Assembly (NCBI GenBank): GCA_964649195.1
Contig: CAZYPK010000186.1
Coordinates: 1-9,593, forward strand
Origin: JTS-RE9 sp964649195
GTDB lineage: Bacteria > Planctomycetota > Phycisphaerae > Phycisphaerales > Phycisphaeraceae
Direction: 5' to 3'
Length of the DNA: 9,593 nt
This document shows, piece by piece, positions 1 through 5,678 of this stretch. The translations under genes and the position numbers were made by a program. Position 1 is the first letter of the stretch. Every line of letters begins with the position of its first letter. The notes beneath the pieces are model-generated. The model did no database searches. It was not told the DNA's origin and saw only the letters and a list, made by a program, of their open reading frames with translations.

Positions 1-42
1 CCTCGCCCTCCCAGCCGGAGGCTTCCGCTCTCCCGCCATATG
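1..42 (-). repeat. GC-rich intergenic repeat, cut by window edge
   Basis: Read on the minus strand, this stretch ends in TGGGAGGGCGAGG, which is identical to 9543-9555 at the far end of the window. Next to it is a short hairpin, AGCC-GGA-GGCT, at about 13-23. It looks like part of a dispersed GC-rich repeat that continues past base 1. I recall similar strings in planctomycete intergenic DNA but cannot verify that here. No promoter or ribosome site for the next gene is evident in 43-106. Confidence 0.5.
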
Positions 43-106
43 CTTTTACCCTGGTCATCACCGCATTCCCATTGGATTTGTCCGGCCTTCATGCAATCAT
101 TCCATC

Positions 107-352
107 ATGGCAACCATCACCATTGACGACATCGAGCGTGATCCGGCGGGCTTTCTCCGCCGCGTCAAAGCGGGGGAGGCGATGACCATCGTGCAGGCTC
201 GGAAGACGGTGGCGATGATCACGCCGACGAACGCGGAGCATGTCGAACCGACCGGCCAGCGGCCCATCGGTCTGGCGAAAGGCCAATTCACCGTCCCTGA
301 TGACTTCGATACCCCTGATGCACGGATCATCGAGGAATTCGGGGGGCTTTGA
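107..352 (+). CDS. Phd/YefM-type antitoxin (type II toxin-antitoxin), apparently orphan
   Basis: The 81-aa protein has the usual two parts of a Phd/YefM antitoxin. Residues 1-40 (ITIDDIERDPAGFLRRVKAG, then MTIVQARKTVAMITP) match the DNA-binding and dimerisation fold. Residues 52-81 (RPIGLAKGQFTVPDDFD, then IIEEFGG) match the acidic toxin-wrapping tail seen in antitoxins paired with PIN-domain ribonucleases. Such proteins bind the toxin and repress their own operon. The ATG at 107 is the only sensible start, although no Shine-Dalgarno sequence is visible. The stop codon overlaps the next ATG (TGATG), the arrangement normally used to couple antitoxin and toxin translation, but the next gene is not a recognisable toxin. 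Family assignment is firm by motif; the toxin is either lost or replaced. Confidence 0.85.
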   Translation: MATITIDDIERDPAGFLRRVKAGEAMTIVQARKTVAMITPTNAEHVEPTGQRPIGLAKGQFTVPDDFDTPDARIIEEFGGL

Positions 353-1119
353 TGCGGCTGCCGGATACGCACATCCATGAACACGACCCCTGCCTCCAGT
401 GCGGCTACTCGCTGCATTCGCTGGCGCACGGCCAGTCCTGCCCGGAGTGCGGAAAGCCTGTGGGTCAGTCGCGGAAAGAGCGGCGGATGGCGCGGCGGCG
501 CGGGCAGGCGCAGTCGGCGATGTTGAAGAAGATGAAGCGGTGGGCCTACAACGCCATCGCAGTCGTGGGATTCACCGTCGGCATGACGATATTCATTCTC
601 GAACTGTCCACCTTGCGTGTGAGTTGTCGGGATTTCTGTCCGCAGACGTTTCATGTCCGTGAACGAACGTGGCACGAAGTTCCTTTTGCACGATGGAAGA
701 TGACCGGCGAAACGGTTGCGGCCAGGGGCCGATTGTCGGTGGGCGATGCGCTTGTGAAACATGGCTGGCTGGCGGACTCTGATGACGGGCGACAGTGGCA
801 CGCGGTGGACTTCCCGATGCACATCATGACGCCCCGGCGATCCGACATTCGGTTTCGCGGTTTTTTCCTCAAGGTGAATGGGAAGGCCGGCGATCTGCTG
901 GTGAAGTGGACCGATGAGCATCCCGTGCAGGCGCAGATGCTCTGGCCTGCGCTGTTGCGGGAACTCAATGCCGGGCGGCCTGAGTCGCCGTTTGTCGCCG
1001 ACTCGCTTCTGTATCAGGCTTGCCTGCGTGATTCGGTGACGGCGAAGCCGAAGGAGTTTCAGAGGATGATCGATGATTTGATTCAGGCGCGGCAGCCGGC
1101 CGGTGGTGTTTTGCCTTGA
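352..1119 (+). CDS. Zinc-ribbon membrane protein of unknown function
   Basis: The 255-aa protein starts at the ATG of the TGATG overlap with the antitoxin; a TTG three bases earlier is less likely. An N-terminal zinc ribbon has Cys14 and Cys17 (CLQCGYSL) and Cys30 and Cys33 (CPECG). A strongly basic stretch (about 41-63) and one transmembrane helix (about 65-85) follow. The remaining 170 residues form a soluble domain I do not recognise, probably exported if the basic segment stays inside. CxxCGY...CPECG ribbons ahead of a membrane helix are common in planctomycetes. Oddly, the first eight residues, MRLPDTHI, resemble the start of PIN toxins (MRLLLDTHI) and stand exactly where the toxin should begin. 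The rest is not PIN-like. Coding status is good because of motif, helix and coupling; function is unknown. Confidence 0.75.
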   Translation: MRLPDTHIHEHDPCLQCGYSLHSLAHGQSCPECGKPVGQSRKERRMARRRGQAQSAMLKKMKRWAYNAIAVVGFTVGMTIFILELSTLRVSCRDFCPQTFHVRERTWHEVPFARWKMTGETVAARGRLSVGDALVKHGWLADSDDGRQWHAVDFPMHIMTPRRSDIRFRGFFLKVNGKAGDLLVKWTDEHPVQAQMLWPALLRELNAGRPESPFVADSLLYQACLRDSVTAKPKEFQRMIDDLIQARQPAGGVLP

Positions 1120-1127
1120 TGATGCAG

Positions 1128-1158
1128 GCGACCCACGCACGGAGTGCGTGGGCTTTGG
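1128..1158. repeat. Intergenic palindrome family A, copy 1 (interrupted)
   Basis: A perfect 9-bp hairpin, CCCACGCAC-GGA-GTGCGTGGG (1132-1152), lies 12 bases after the stop of the zinc-ribbon gene. All 31 bases of 1128-1158 are identical to 3412-3442. There is no T-run, so it is not a standard intrinsic terminator. It may act as an RNA 3' end stabiliser or Rho-assisted stop, or simply be a REP-like repeat. The copy appears to be split after GGCTTTGG and to resume at 1347-1359. Confidence 0.85.
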
Positions 1159-1346
1159 ATCTGAGTTTCGTTTAAGCCCCGCCCGGCCCCCGGAGCAGGG
1201 CGCGGGCCAAGGGGCGTTCGATTCGCGGCCTGTTGACAAATCAAAACCCGATTGCCGACTTGAATTCCCCTTGCAGGCTTTGAATCCGCTGTTGATTGAA
1301 CACGCTTTGGCCCGCGCCCTTCCGGGCGGGGCTTGAGCGAAACTCA
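1159..1346. mobile_element. 188-bp inverted-repeat element (MITE- or REPIN-like), non-coding
   Basis: The ends are inverted repeats: 1161-1186 pairs with 1322-1347 at 24 of 26 positions. A further perfect 13-bp inverted pair lies inside (GGGCGCGGGCCAA at 1198-1210, complement at 1307-1319). Each arm also folds on itself into the same 9-bp stem with one bulged base: GCCCCGCCC (1176-1184) with 1198-1207, and 1310-1319 with GGGCGGGGC (1324-1332). Two inverted hairpins around a spacer of about 100 bp is the plan of REPINs, which are mobilised by REP-associated tyrosine transposases. The element is flanked by GGCTTTGG at 1151-1158 and 1347-1354, which looks like an 8-bp target duplication and is more typical of a MITE. 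No ORF inside is convincing and no transposase is in the window. Confidence 0.7.
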
Positions 1347-1359
1347 GGCTTTGGTGTGT
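1347..1359. repeat. Right part of family A copy 1 with duplicated GGCTTTGG
   Basis: GGCTTTGGTGTGT here is identical to 3435-3447, the uninterrupted tail of the second family A copy. Its first eight bases repeat 1151-1158. Removing 1159-1346 and one GGCTTTGG restores the sequence seen at 3412-3447. Confidence 0.7.
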
Positions 1360-1383
1360 TCGTGCCTTTTTATTTGCATCGGG

Positions 1384-1412
1384 GTTCGATCCGCTTGCGG
1401 CAACCGTATAAT
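1384..1412 (+). promoter_or_regulatory. Sigma70-like promoter with perfect TATAAT
   Basis: A perfect -10 box TATAAT lies at 1407-1412. Seventeen bases upstream is GTTCGA (1384-1389), a poor match to TTGACA. The 29-bp stretch matches the promoter at 3534-3562 at 21 positions without gaps, including TCGAT, CGCTT and CGTATAAT. It leaves a leader of about 65-70 bases before the 501-aa gene at 1486. The likeness between the two sites supports function and hints at a shared sigma factor or activator. Confidence 0.65.
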
Positions 1413-1485
1413 CAACTTTCCTTTGTGCCTTGTGCGTGGAATCAATAGGGATGCGGAATGCCGTCGATCGCTCCGGAGGTGCCAT

Positions 1486-2991
1486 ATGGTGAGACTTTTT
1501 TCGCCCGTGATGATCGTGGCTCTTCTGGCGGCCGGTTCGCCTCTGTCGGCGGCGGATGACCCGGCGGCGCTGGTGCAGTCGCTCTACGGCGACCGCATCG
1601 CCAGGGTGACGGCGACGCCGGCGAAGACGGATGACATCGCCCTGGCCAGGGAGATTCTGGACGCAGCCGCGGCGACGAAGGAGAATCTCCCGGCGCTCGT
1701 CGCGCTCTGCGAAGCCGCCCACGAACTGGGCATGCGCCACCGCGACGGTTACGCCGTCGCCGCCTCGGCTCTTGAACTGCTCTGCGCCTCGGAGGCGCCC
1801 GACATCGAGCTTCATCAAATGAAGCTGCTGGACACCTATCAGAAACAGATCGCGGTCGCGGGCCGGGAGGAGAAGGTCAAGCTCGGTGAAACGGCATTGA
1901 CTCTGCTCGATGACCTGTCGCGGCAGATGCTCGCCAAGCGGAACTATGCCGAGGCGACCGCCCTGACCCGGCGGGCCCAGGCGACGGCGGGATTGGTGAA
2001 CAGCCCGCAGCGCGTGGCCGATTACAAGACGAAGCTCGCCGGCCTGATGGAATTCGAACGCACCCAGCGGCGGGTGACGCAGCTCTCCGAGCGCGTGCTC
2101 AGGGATGCCAACGATCAACCGGCGATGGAGGAGATGGTGCGGCTGATGATCGTCGATCTCGATGACCCGGCTTCGGCGAATTCGTATGTGCCGCGACTGA
2201 CCGAAGGCGAGTTCAAACGGCTGGCGTCACTGGCGATCAAGCCGGCGGACGAACTTTCGACGGCTGACCGGTTGTCGCTGGGCGAATGGTTTCACAGTCT
2301 GGCAACGCAGCAGAAACCGTCGCCCGCCTACGCCTGGCTTCGGGCCGAGGAGCACTTGACTGCTTTTCTGGATGGTCACACCGCCGCCGACCTTCAACGA
2401 ACCAAGGCCACGCTCAAGCTCAAGGAAGTGCAGCAGGCCATCACCAAAGGCGCCGCCGACAACATCAAGGATCTGTCCGCCCCCAAGGTCGAGCCGATGA
2501 TCATCCTCTCGGCCCGCTTCGGCGGCGGGAACAACTGGCTCGACTGCACGCAGCGCGTCAAGGGCCTCACCTTCAACAACACGCTTGTCCTCTGGGCCCA
2601 ACCGGGCTGGTGCGGCGGCGATCCCACACCCGGTTGGCGCAAGAAGCTCCACCTGCGTTATCGCGTCGGCGAAAAGGTCGTTGATCGCTGGTTTGATGAG
2701 GATGCGCGCGTCTTCATCTACGAAGGCCCCGATCCGCGACCGACGGATGAGCTGACGATCCTGAACGCGAGCTTCGGACGCGCCGACAAGTCCGTCGATG
2801 TGACCTATCACGTCAAACGATCCGTGCGGAAGAATCGCCTGGACATCACCGTCATTCCGAGGGAGTGGAACGTCCCCGATCCTCATCCCGACAGGGGCGA
2901 CAGTCTCATCATCGCCTATGCGGTCAAGGGCAAGGTGATGCTCGCCCACGCCGGAGAGAACGGAAAGATTCGCATCCCCGCCGGTGATTGA
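1486..2991 (+). CDS. Secreted protein with helical repeat region and two tandem C-terminal beta domains
   Basis: The frame stays open upstream to 1333, but the ATG at 1486 is chosen because GGAGG (1475-1479) sits six bases before it and a signal peptide follows at once, with likely cleavage after LSA (residue 22). The product is 501 aa. Residues 25-330 are mostly helical and TPR-like, with a segment (VDLDDPASAN, then LSLGEWFHSLA) that I recall from planctomycete secreted proteins. Residues 339-415 and 425-501 are two related modules. They begin ILSARFG and ILNASFG, have a DxT and VK pattern, and contain DPTPGWRKKLHLRYRVG or DPHPDRGDSLIIAYAVKG. They resemble the DUF3395 domain at the end of DnaJ C11 proteins. 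The role is unknown; an envelope or extracellular scaffold is my inference. The gene is followed at 45 bases by the 123-aa membrane gene, probably in one operon. Confidence 0.85.
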   Translation: MVRLFSPVMIVALLAAGSPLSAADDPAALVQSLYGDRIARVTATPAKTDDIALAREILDAAAATKENLPALVALCEAAHELGMRHRDGYAVAASALELLCASEAPDIELHQMKLLDTYQKQIAVAGREEKVKLGETALTLLDDLSRQMLAKRNYAEATALTRRAQATAGLVNSPQRVADYKTKLAGLMEFERTQRRVTQLSERVLRDANDQPAMEEMVRLMIVDLDDPASANSYVPRLTEGEFKRLASLAIKPADELSTADRLSLGEWFHSLATQQKPSPAYAWLRAEEHLTAFLDGHTAADLQRTKATLKLKEVQQAITKGAADNIKDLSAPKVEPMIILSARFGGGNNWLDCTQRVKGLTFNNTLVLWAQPGWCGGDPTPGWRKKLHLRYRVGEKVVDRWFDEDARVFIYEGPDPRPTDELTILNASFGRADKSVDVTYHVKRSVRKNRLDITVIPREWNVPDPHPDRGDSLIIAYAVKGKVMLAHAGENGKIRIPAGD

Positions 2992-2993
2992 GG

Positions 2994-3008
2994 GGCTCCG
3001 TCCGAGCC
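2994..3008. repeat. Short GGCTC/GAGCC hairpin
   Basis: GGCTC-CGTCC-GAGCC starts two bases after the stop of the 501-aa gene. It matches 13 of 15 bases of the hairpin at 9554-9568 in the repeat at the window end. It may be a decayed fragment of that repeat or a weak 3' structure; a chance match is possible. Confidence 0.3.
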
Positions 3009-3036
3009 GAATATTCCGCAGACTTGAGAGTATCCC

Positions 3037-3408
3037 ATGGCTTTGCCACCATTTTCAAAAGACATCGATCGATTGTTTCGCGGGGGAAAGCACGTTGGCC
3101 TGAAGATGCTGGCGGGCGCTTTCGTCGGCGCGTTTTTCGGATTCATGGCGTCCGCCGAATTCATTCAATCATCCCCCGTTGTCGCAACGGTTGTTGTTTG
3201 CGGCGCCACGGTGCTGGGTTTGATGACCGCCTTTGGTCTGAGCATGCGCGATCTGGTGGAGAGTCAACGGAAGGCGGGAGAGCCGGTAAGCCGGGTGACC
3301 AAAATTCTGTTTGGCTCACACTTTCTGTCCCTGGCGGCATGGTGCGTCATCGTCGTCATTGCGATCATGCTGGGGCTGTTCATTTTTGCGGTCGCGACCA
3401 AGCCCTGA
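3037..3408 (+). CDS. Small three-helix membrane protein, unknown function
   Basis: The 123-aa protein is predicted to cross the membrane three times, at about residues 21-41, 48-68 and 96-120. A basic amphipathic N-terminus and a charged loop (about 69-90, SMRDLVESQRKAGEPVSRVT) separate the hydrophobic parts. The first helix is rich in glycine and alanine. I recognise no family. The start at 3037 has GAGAG (3026-3030) six bases upstream. An overlapping frame at 2988-3449 is rejected because it gives no sensible protein and its end runs into the palindromic repeat. The gene lies 45 bases after the secreted 501-aa gene and probably shares its promoter, which suggests a membrane partner, though nothing in the sequence proves it. 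Confidence 0.75.
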   Translation: MALPPFSKDIDRLFRGGKHVGLKMLAGAFVGAFFGFMASAEFIQSSPVVATVVVCGATVLGLMTAFGLSMRDLVESQRKAGEPVSRVTKILFGSHFLSLAAWCVIVVIAIMLGLFIFAVATKP

Positions 3409-3411
3409 CAC

Positions 3412-3447
3412 GCGACCCACGCACGGAGTGCGTGGGCTTTGGTGTGT
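3412..3447. repeat. Intergenic palindrome family A, copy 2 (uninterrupted)
   Basis: The hairpin CCCACGCAC-GGA-GTGCGTGGG (3416-3436) starts eight bases after the stop of the membrane protein gene and is followed by CTTTGGTGTGT. It is identical to copy 1 over 31 bases plus the tail at 1347-1359, so it serves as the unoccupied version of that site. As with copy 1, the position just after a gene suggests a role in transcript ends, but there is no T-run. Confidence 0.85.
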
Positions 3448-3491
3448 AACACCCCTGTAACCGCTTCGGTTTTGCGTCCATTTCTTCCGTC

Positions 3492-3506
3492 AATCATGCG
3501 ATGATT
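3492..3506. promoter_or_regulatory. Possible operator, AATCAT-GCG-ATGATT
   Basis: A perfect 6-bp inverted repeat with a 3-base centre ends 27 bases before the -35 region of the promoter for the protease cluster. The position suits a regulator site, but a 6-bp dyad can arise by chance. Confidence 0.25.
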
Positions 3507-3533
3507 CTTCCGGCGCGTTTTCTTTCGGTGAAC

Positions 3534-3562
3534 GCTCGATTCGCTTCGTGTGAACGTATAAT
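3534..3562 (+). promoter_or_regulatory. Sigma70-like promoter of the HtrA-like cluster
   Basis: A perfect TATAAT (3557-3562) is preceded at 17 bases by GCTCGA (3534-3539). It shares TCGAT, CGCTT and CGTATAAT with the promoter at 1384-1412, giving 21 of 29 positions. The predicted leader before the start codon at 3602 is about 32-35 bases. Confidence 0.65.
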
Positions 3563-3587
3563 GAATCGTCCGCCTGGCCTCTGTTTT

Positions 3588-3593
3588 GAGGAG
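3588..3593 (+). promoter_or_regulatory. Ribosome binding site that decides the protease start
   Basis: GAGGAG lies two bases before an ATG at 3596 but eight bases before a second in-frame ATG at 3602. Only the second has normal spacing, so 3602 is taken as the start. Confidence 0.65.
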
Positions 3594-3601
3594 CTATGCT
3601 C

Positions 3602-5605
3602 ATGTCCAATGCTTGGCGCGTTTCGCGTCCGTGGCCGGCCGCCTTGGCGGTTGCGCTGATTCTCTCCCTTTCGATCCTTGCACCGCTGCGTACCGTGGCT
3701 CAGGTCAGTAATGATGACCTGGCCAGGGTGCGTGCCGTGGAAGCCTCGCGCATCGCCGCGATTGAAAAGGTTTATCACACCGTCGTCGCCATCTACCCGC
3801 CCAACCGGCAAGGCGGCGGCAGCGGCGTCGTCTATGACCCGGCGGGTTACGTGCTGACCAACTATCACGTCACCGCCGGCGCGGGACTCACCGGCGTCGC
3901 GGGACTGGCCGACGGCAAACTTTACAAGTGGCACCTCGTCGGCCACGACCCCGGCGGCGACCTGGCGATCATCAAGCTCGAAGGGCCCACGCCTGGTCAC
4001 CGCTTCCAATATGCCCAGCTTGCCGACTCCGACACCGTTCGCGTGGGCGACTTTGCGATGGCGATGGGCAACCCGTTCATCCTTGCCGAGGATCAGACGC
4101 CGACCATCACGCTGGGCATTGTTTCGGGTGTGAAGCGGTATCAGCCGGGCACCGGGCCGGGCGGGAAGATGCTCGAATATGGCAACTGCATCCAGATCGA
4201 TTCCTCGATCAACCCCGGCAACTCCGGCGGGCCGCTCTTCAACATGCAGGGGCAGGTCATCGGCATCAACGGTCGCGGTTCCTTCGAGGAGCGCGGTCGC
4301 GTGAACGTGGGCGTCGGCTATGCCATCAGCGCCAATCAGTGCAAGATGTTCATCCCCGAACTGCTGGCGACCAAGACGTGCGAACATGGCACGCTCGATG
4401 CCGTCTTTGCGCGGAGGGGGAACAACGAAGTCGTCTGCGAATCGATCAATCTCGATTCGCCGCTGGCCAAGGCGGGGTTTGAACTGGGGGATCGATTGGT
4501 GAAGTTCAACGGCCAGGAAATTCGCAGCACGCACGAGTTCACGAACATCATTGCGACGCTGCCGGCGCACTGGCCGGTGGAGGTGGTTTGGGATCATGAC
4601 GGGAAGCGGAAGAGCGCATGGGTGAGGCTCAGCGCGATCACGTATCCCAAGCCGCCGGCGCGGCCGGGGGCTCCGGGGGCTCCGGGGGCGCAGCCGAGGC
4701 CGGGGGCGCCGAAGGAGCCGGAGAAGAAGGAAGAAAAACAGCCTGAGAAAGCGGAGAAGGATGGCGGTGACGGTGCTACGCCGCGAGCGGCGGAAGAGAA
4801 GTCGAAGGACAAGGATGCGCCCAAGGCGCAGCCGCGGCCGATCCCGGTGGCGCGCCCGCCGGCGGGGGCGCCGTTGGAGTTCGGGAAGATGCGCGACATG
4901 AAGATGAACGAGCGCGAGGCGCTGCGGATCGTCGAGCAACATGTGCAGTACCTGGGTGGTCGTGAGGCGGTGAGCAAGATCAAGGGCGGGCGCAGCAAGT
5001 GGGTGATCAGCAAGGCCGATGGCGAAGTGATCGATGAGATTTCCCAGATCACCGCGAAGGATGGAAGGCAATCCACGCGAAGCTTGAAGAAGGATTCCGC
5101 TTCAGTGTGGGATGGCCAGACGCATTGGACCCGCACCGAGGGCGAGGTGACGATTCTGAAAGGCGATGATGCACAGGCCCATCCGGGTGTGGTGATGGAT
5201 GCTTTCGAAGAGTCCCTGCTGAGCGGGAAGATCAAGGACCGGTACAAACGCATCGTGCTGCAAGGGACTGACACGGCTCAAGGGCAGATCGCCTACCGCC
5301 TGCTTTTTGAAGGCAAAACGGGCAGGCGAATCATTGCGTGGTTCAGCGTGCTCGATGAGTCGGGGCTTGCGGGGGCGTTTGAAACGCGCCTGCTCAAGAC
5401 CGCTTTTGCGGATGACAAGGATCAGCAGCAGGAGCCGGGACTGGTGCGAAATTATCGCAGGATCGACGGCGTGATGGTGGTGGATCGCGGAGCGTTTGTG
5501 GAAGGGCTTGGCGAGAAGGTGATGATCAGGTACGTCGCAACGGAACTGGAACTGCTGCGCGAACTGCCTGCGGATGCGTTTGTGATTCCCAAGGATTCCA
5601 AGTGA
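3602..5605 (+). CDS. HtrA/DegP-like serine protease with PDZ and C-terminal LolA-like domain
   Basis: A 667-aa exported protease of the S1C (DegP/HtrA) type, which cleaves misfolded envelope proteins. Residues 1-33 are a signal peptide (likely cut after TVA). The trypsin-like domain (about 45-265) has an intact triad: His89 in TNYHV, Asp120 in GGDLAIIK and Ser208 in NPGNSGGPL. One PDZ domain follows (about 275-345), with SPLAKAGFELGDRLVKFNG. Residues 349-430 are a Pro, Ala, Glu and Lys linker. Residues 432-667 form an added domain with HVQYLGGREAVSKIKGG, a DG...W pattern and RRIDGVMV near the end, which resembles the lipoprotein-sorting (LolA/LolB-like) half-barrel. Ordinary HtrA proteins end in one or two PDZ domains, so this tail is unusual. 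It is the first gene of a three-gene cluster; the other two are degenerate paralogues. Protease call is strong; the C-terminal call is by pattern only. Confidence 0.92.
   Translation: MSNAWRVSRPWPAALAVALILSLSILAPLRTVAQVSNDDLARVRAVEASRIAAIEKVYHTVVAIYPPNRQGGGSGVVYDPAGYVLTNYHVTAGAGLTGVAGLADGKLYKWHLVGHDPGGDLAIIKLEGPTPGHRFQYAQLADSDTVRVGDFAMAMGNPFILAEDQTPTITLGIVSGVKRYQPGTGPGGKMLEYGNCIQIDSSINPGNSGGPLFNMQGQVIGINGRGSFEERGRVNVGVGYAISANQCKMFIPELLATKTCEHGTLDAVFARRGNNEVVCESINLDSPLAKAGFELGDRLVKFNGQEIRSTHEFTNIIATLPAHWPVEVVWDHDGKRKSAWVRLSAITYPKPPARPGAPGAPGAQPRPGAPKEPEKKEEKQPEKAEKDGGDGATPRAAEEKSKDKDAPKAQPRPIPVARPPAGAPLEFGKMRDMKMNEREALRIVEQHVQYLGGREAVSKIKGGRSKWVISKADGEVIDEISQITAKDGRQSTRSLKKDSASVWDGQTHWTRTEGEVTILKGDDAQAHPGVVMDAFEESLLSGKIKDRYKRIVLQGTDTAQGQIAYRLLFEGKTGRRIIAWFSVLDESGLAGAFETRLLKTAFADDKDQQQEPGLVRNYRRIDGVMVVDRGAFVEGLGEKVMIRYVATELELLRELPADAFVIPKDSK
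4666..4692 (+). repeat. Three 9-bp tandem units encoding Gly-Ala-Pro
   Basis: GGGGGCTCC occurs twice, followed by the variant GGGGGCGCA, coding for GAP-GAP-GAQ in the linker between the PDZ and C-terminal domains. The units are in-frame, so gain or loss would only alter linker length. Confidence 0.8.
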
Positions 5606-5615
5606 ATGGGGGGTG

Positions 5616-5646
5616 CAGGCACGGCGGCTTCAAGCCGCCGTGCCTG
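5616..5646. repeat. Intergenic palindrome family B, copy 1
   Basis: A perfect 15-bp inverted repeat, CAGGCACGGCGGCTT and its complement around a single C, begins 11 bases after the protease stop. It should fold as a very stable GC-rich hairpin in RNA. There is no T-run. It lies between two genes that probably belong together, so it may trim or stabilise the mRNA rather than end it. A near-identical copy is at 7965-7993. Confidence 0.9.
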
Positions 5647-5678
5647 GGGGTGTGATGATTGAACAAGGGATTGAATGT

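Noticed and set aside
1333..1485. 51-codon upstream extension of the 501-aa gene
   Set aside because: It starts inside the inverted-repeat element and crosses the promoter. The ATG at 1486 has a good ribosome site and is followed by a signal peptide.
97..2118. 673-codon open frame on the minus strand
   Set aside because: It runs antisense across the antitoxin, the zinc-ribbon gene, the 188-bp element and the secreted-protein gene. Composition is Arg/His-rich, as expected for the shadow of a GC-rich gene, with no recognisable motif.
1128..3447. CRISPR array
   Set aside because: The family A and B palindromes are repeated, but they are kilobases apart and not regularly spaced.
2988..3449. Alternative frame overlapping the three-helix membrane protein
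   Set aside because: The product is Arg/Gly-rich with no features, and its end lies in the palindromic repeat. The frame at 3037 gives clean membrane helices.
3458..3473. AACCG-CTT-CGGTT followed by TT as a terminator
   Set aside because: The stem is only five base pairs and the T-run very short, too weak to call.
3494..5071. 525-codon open frame on the minus strand
   Set aside because: It is antisense to the protease gene with its verified triad, and has low-complexity Arg/Leu/Pro stretches opposite the linker.
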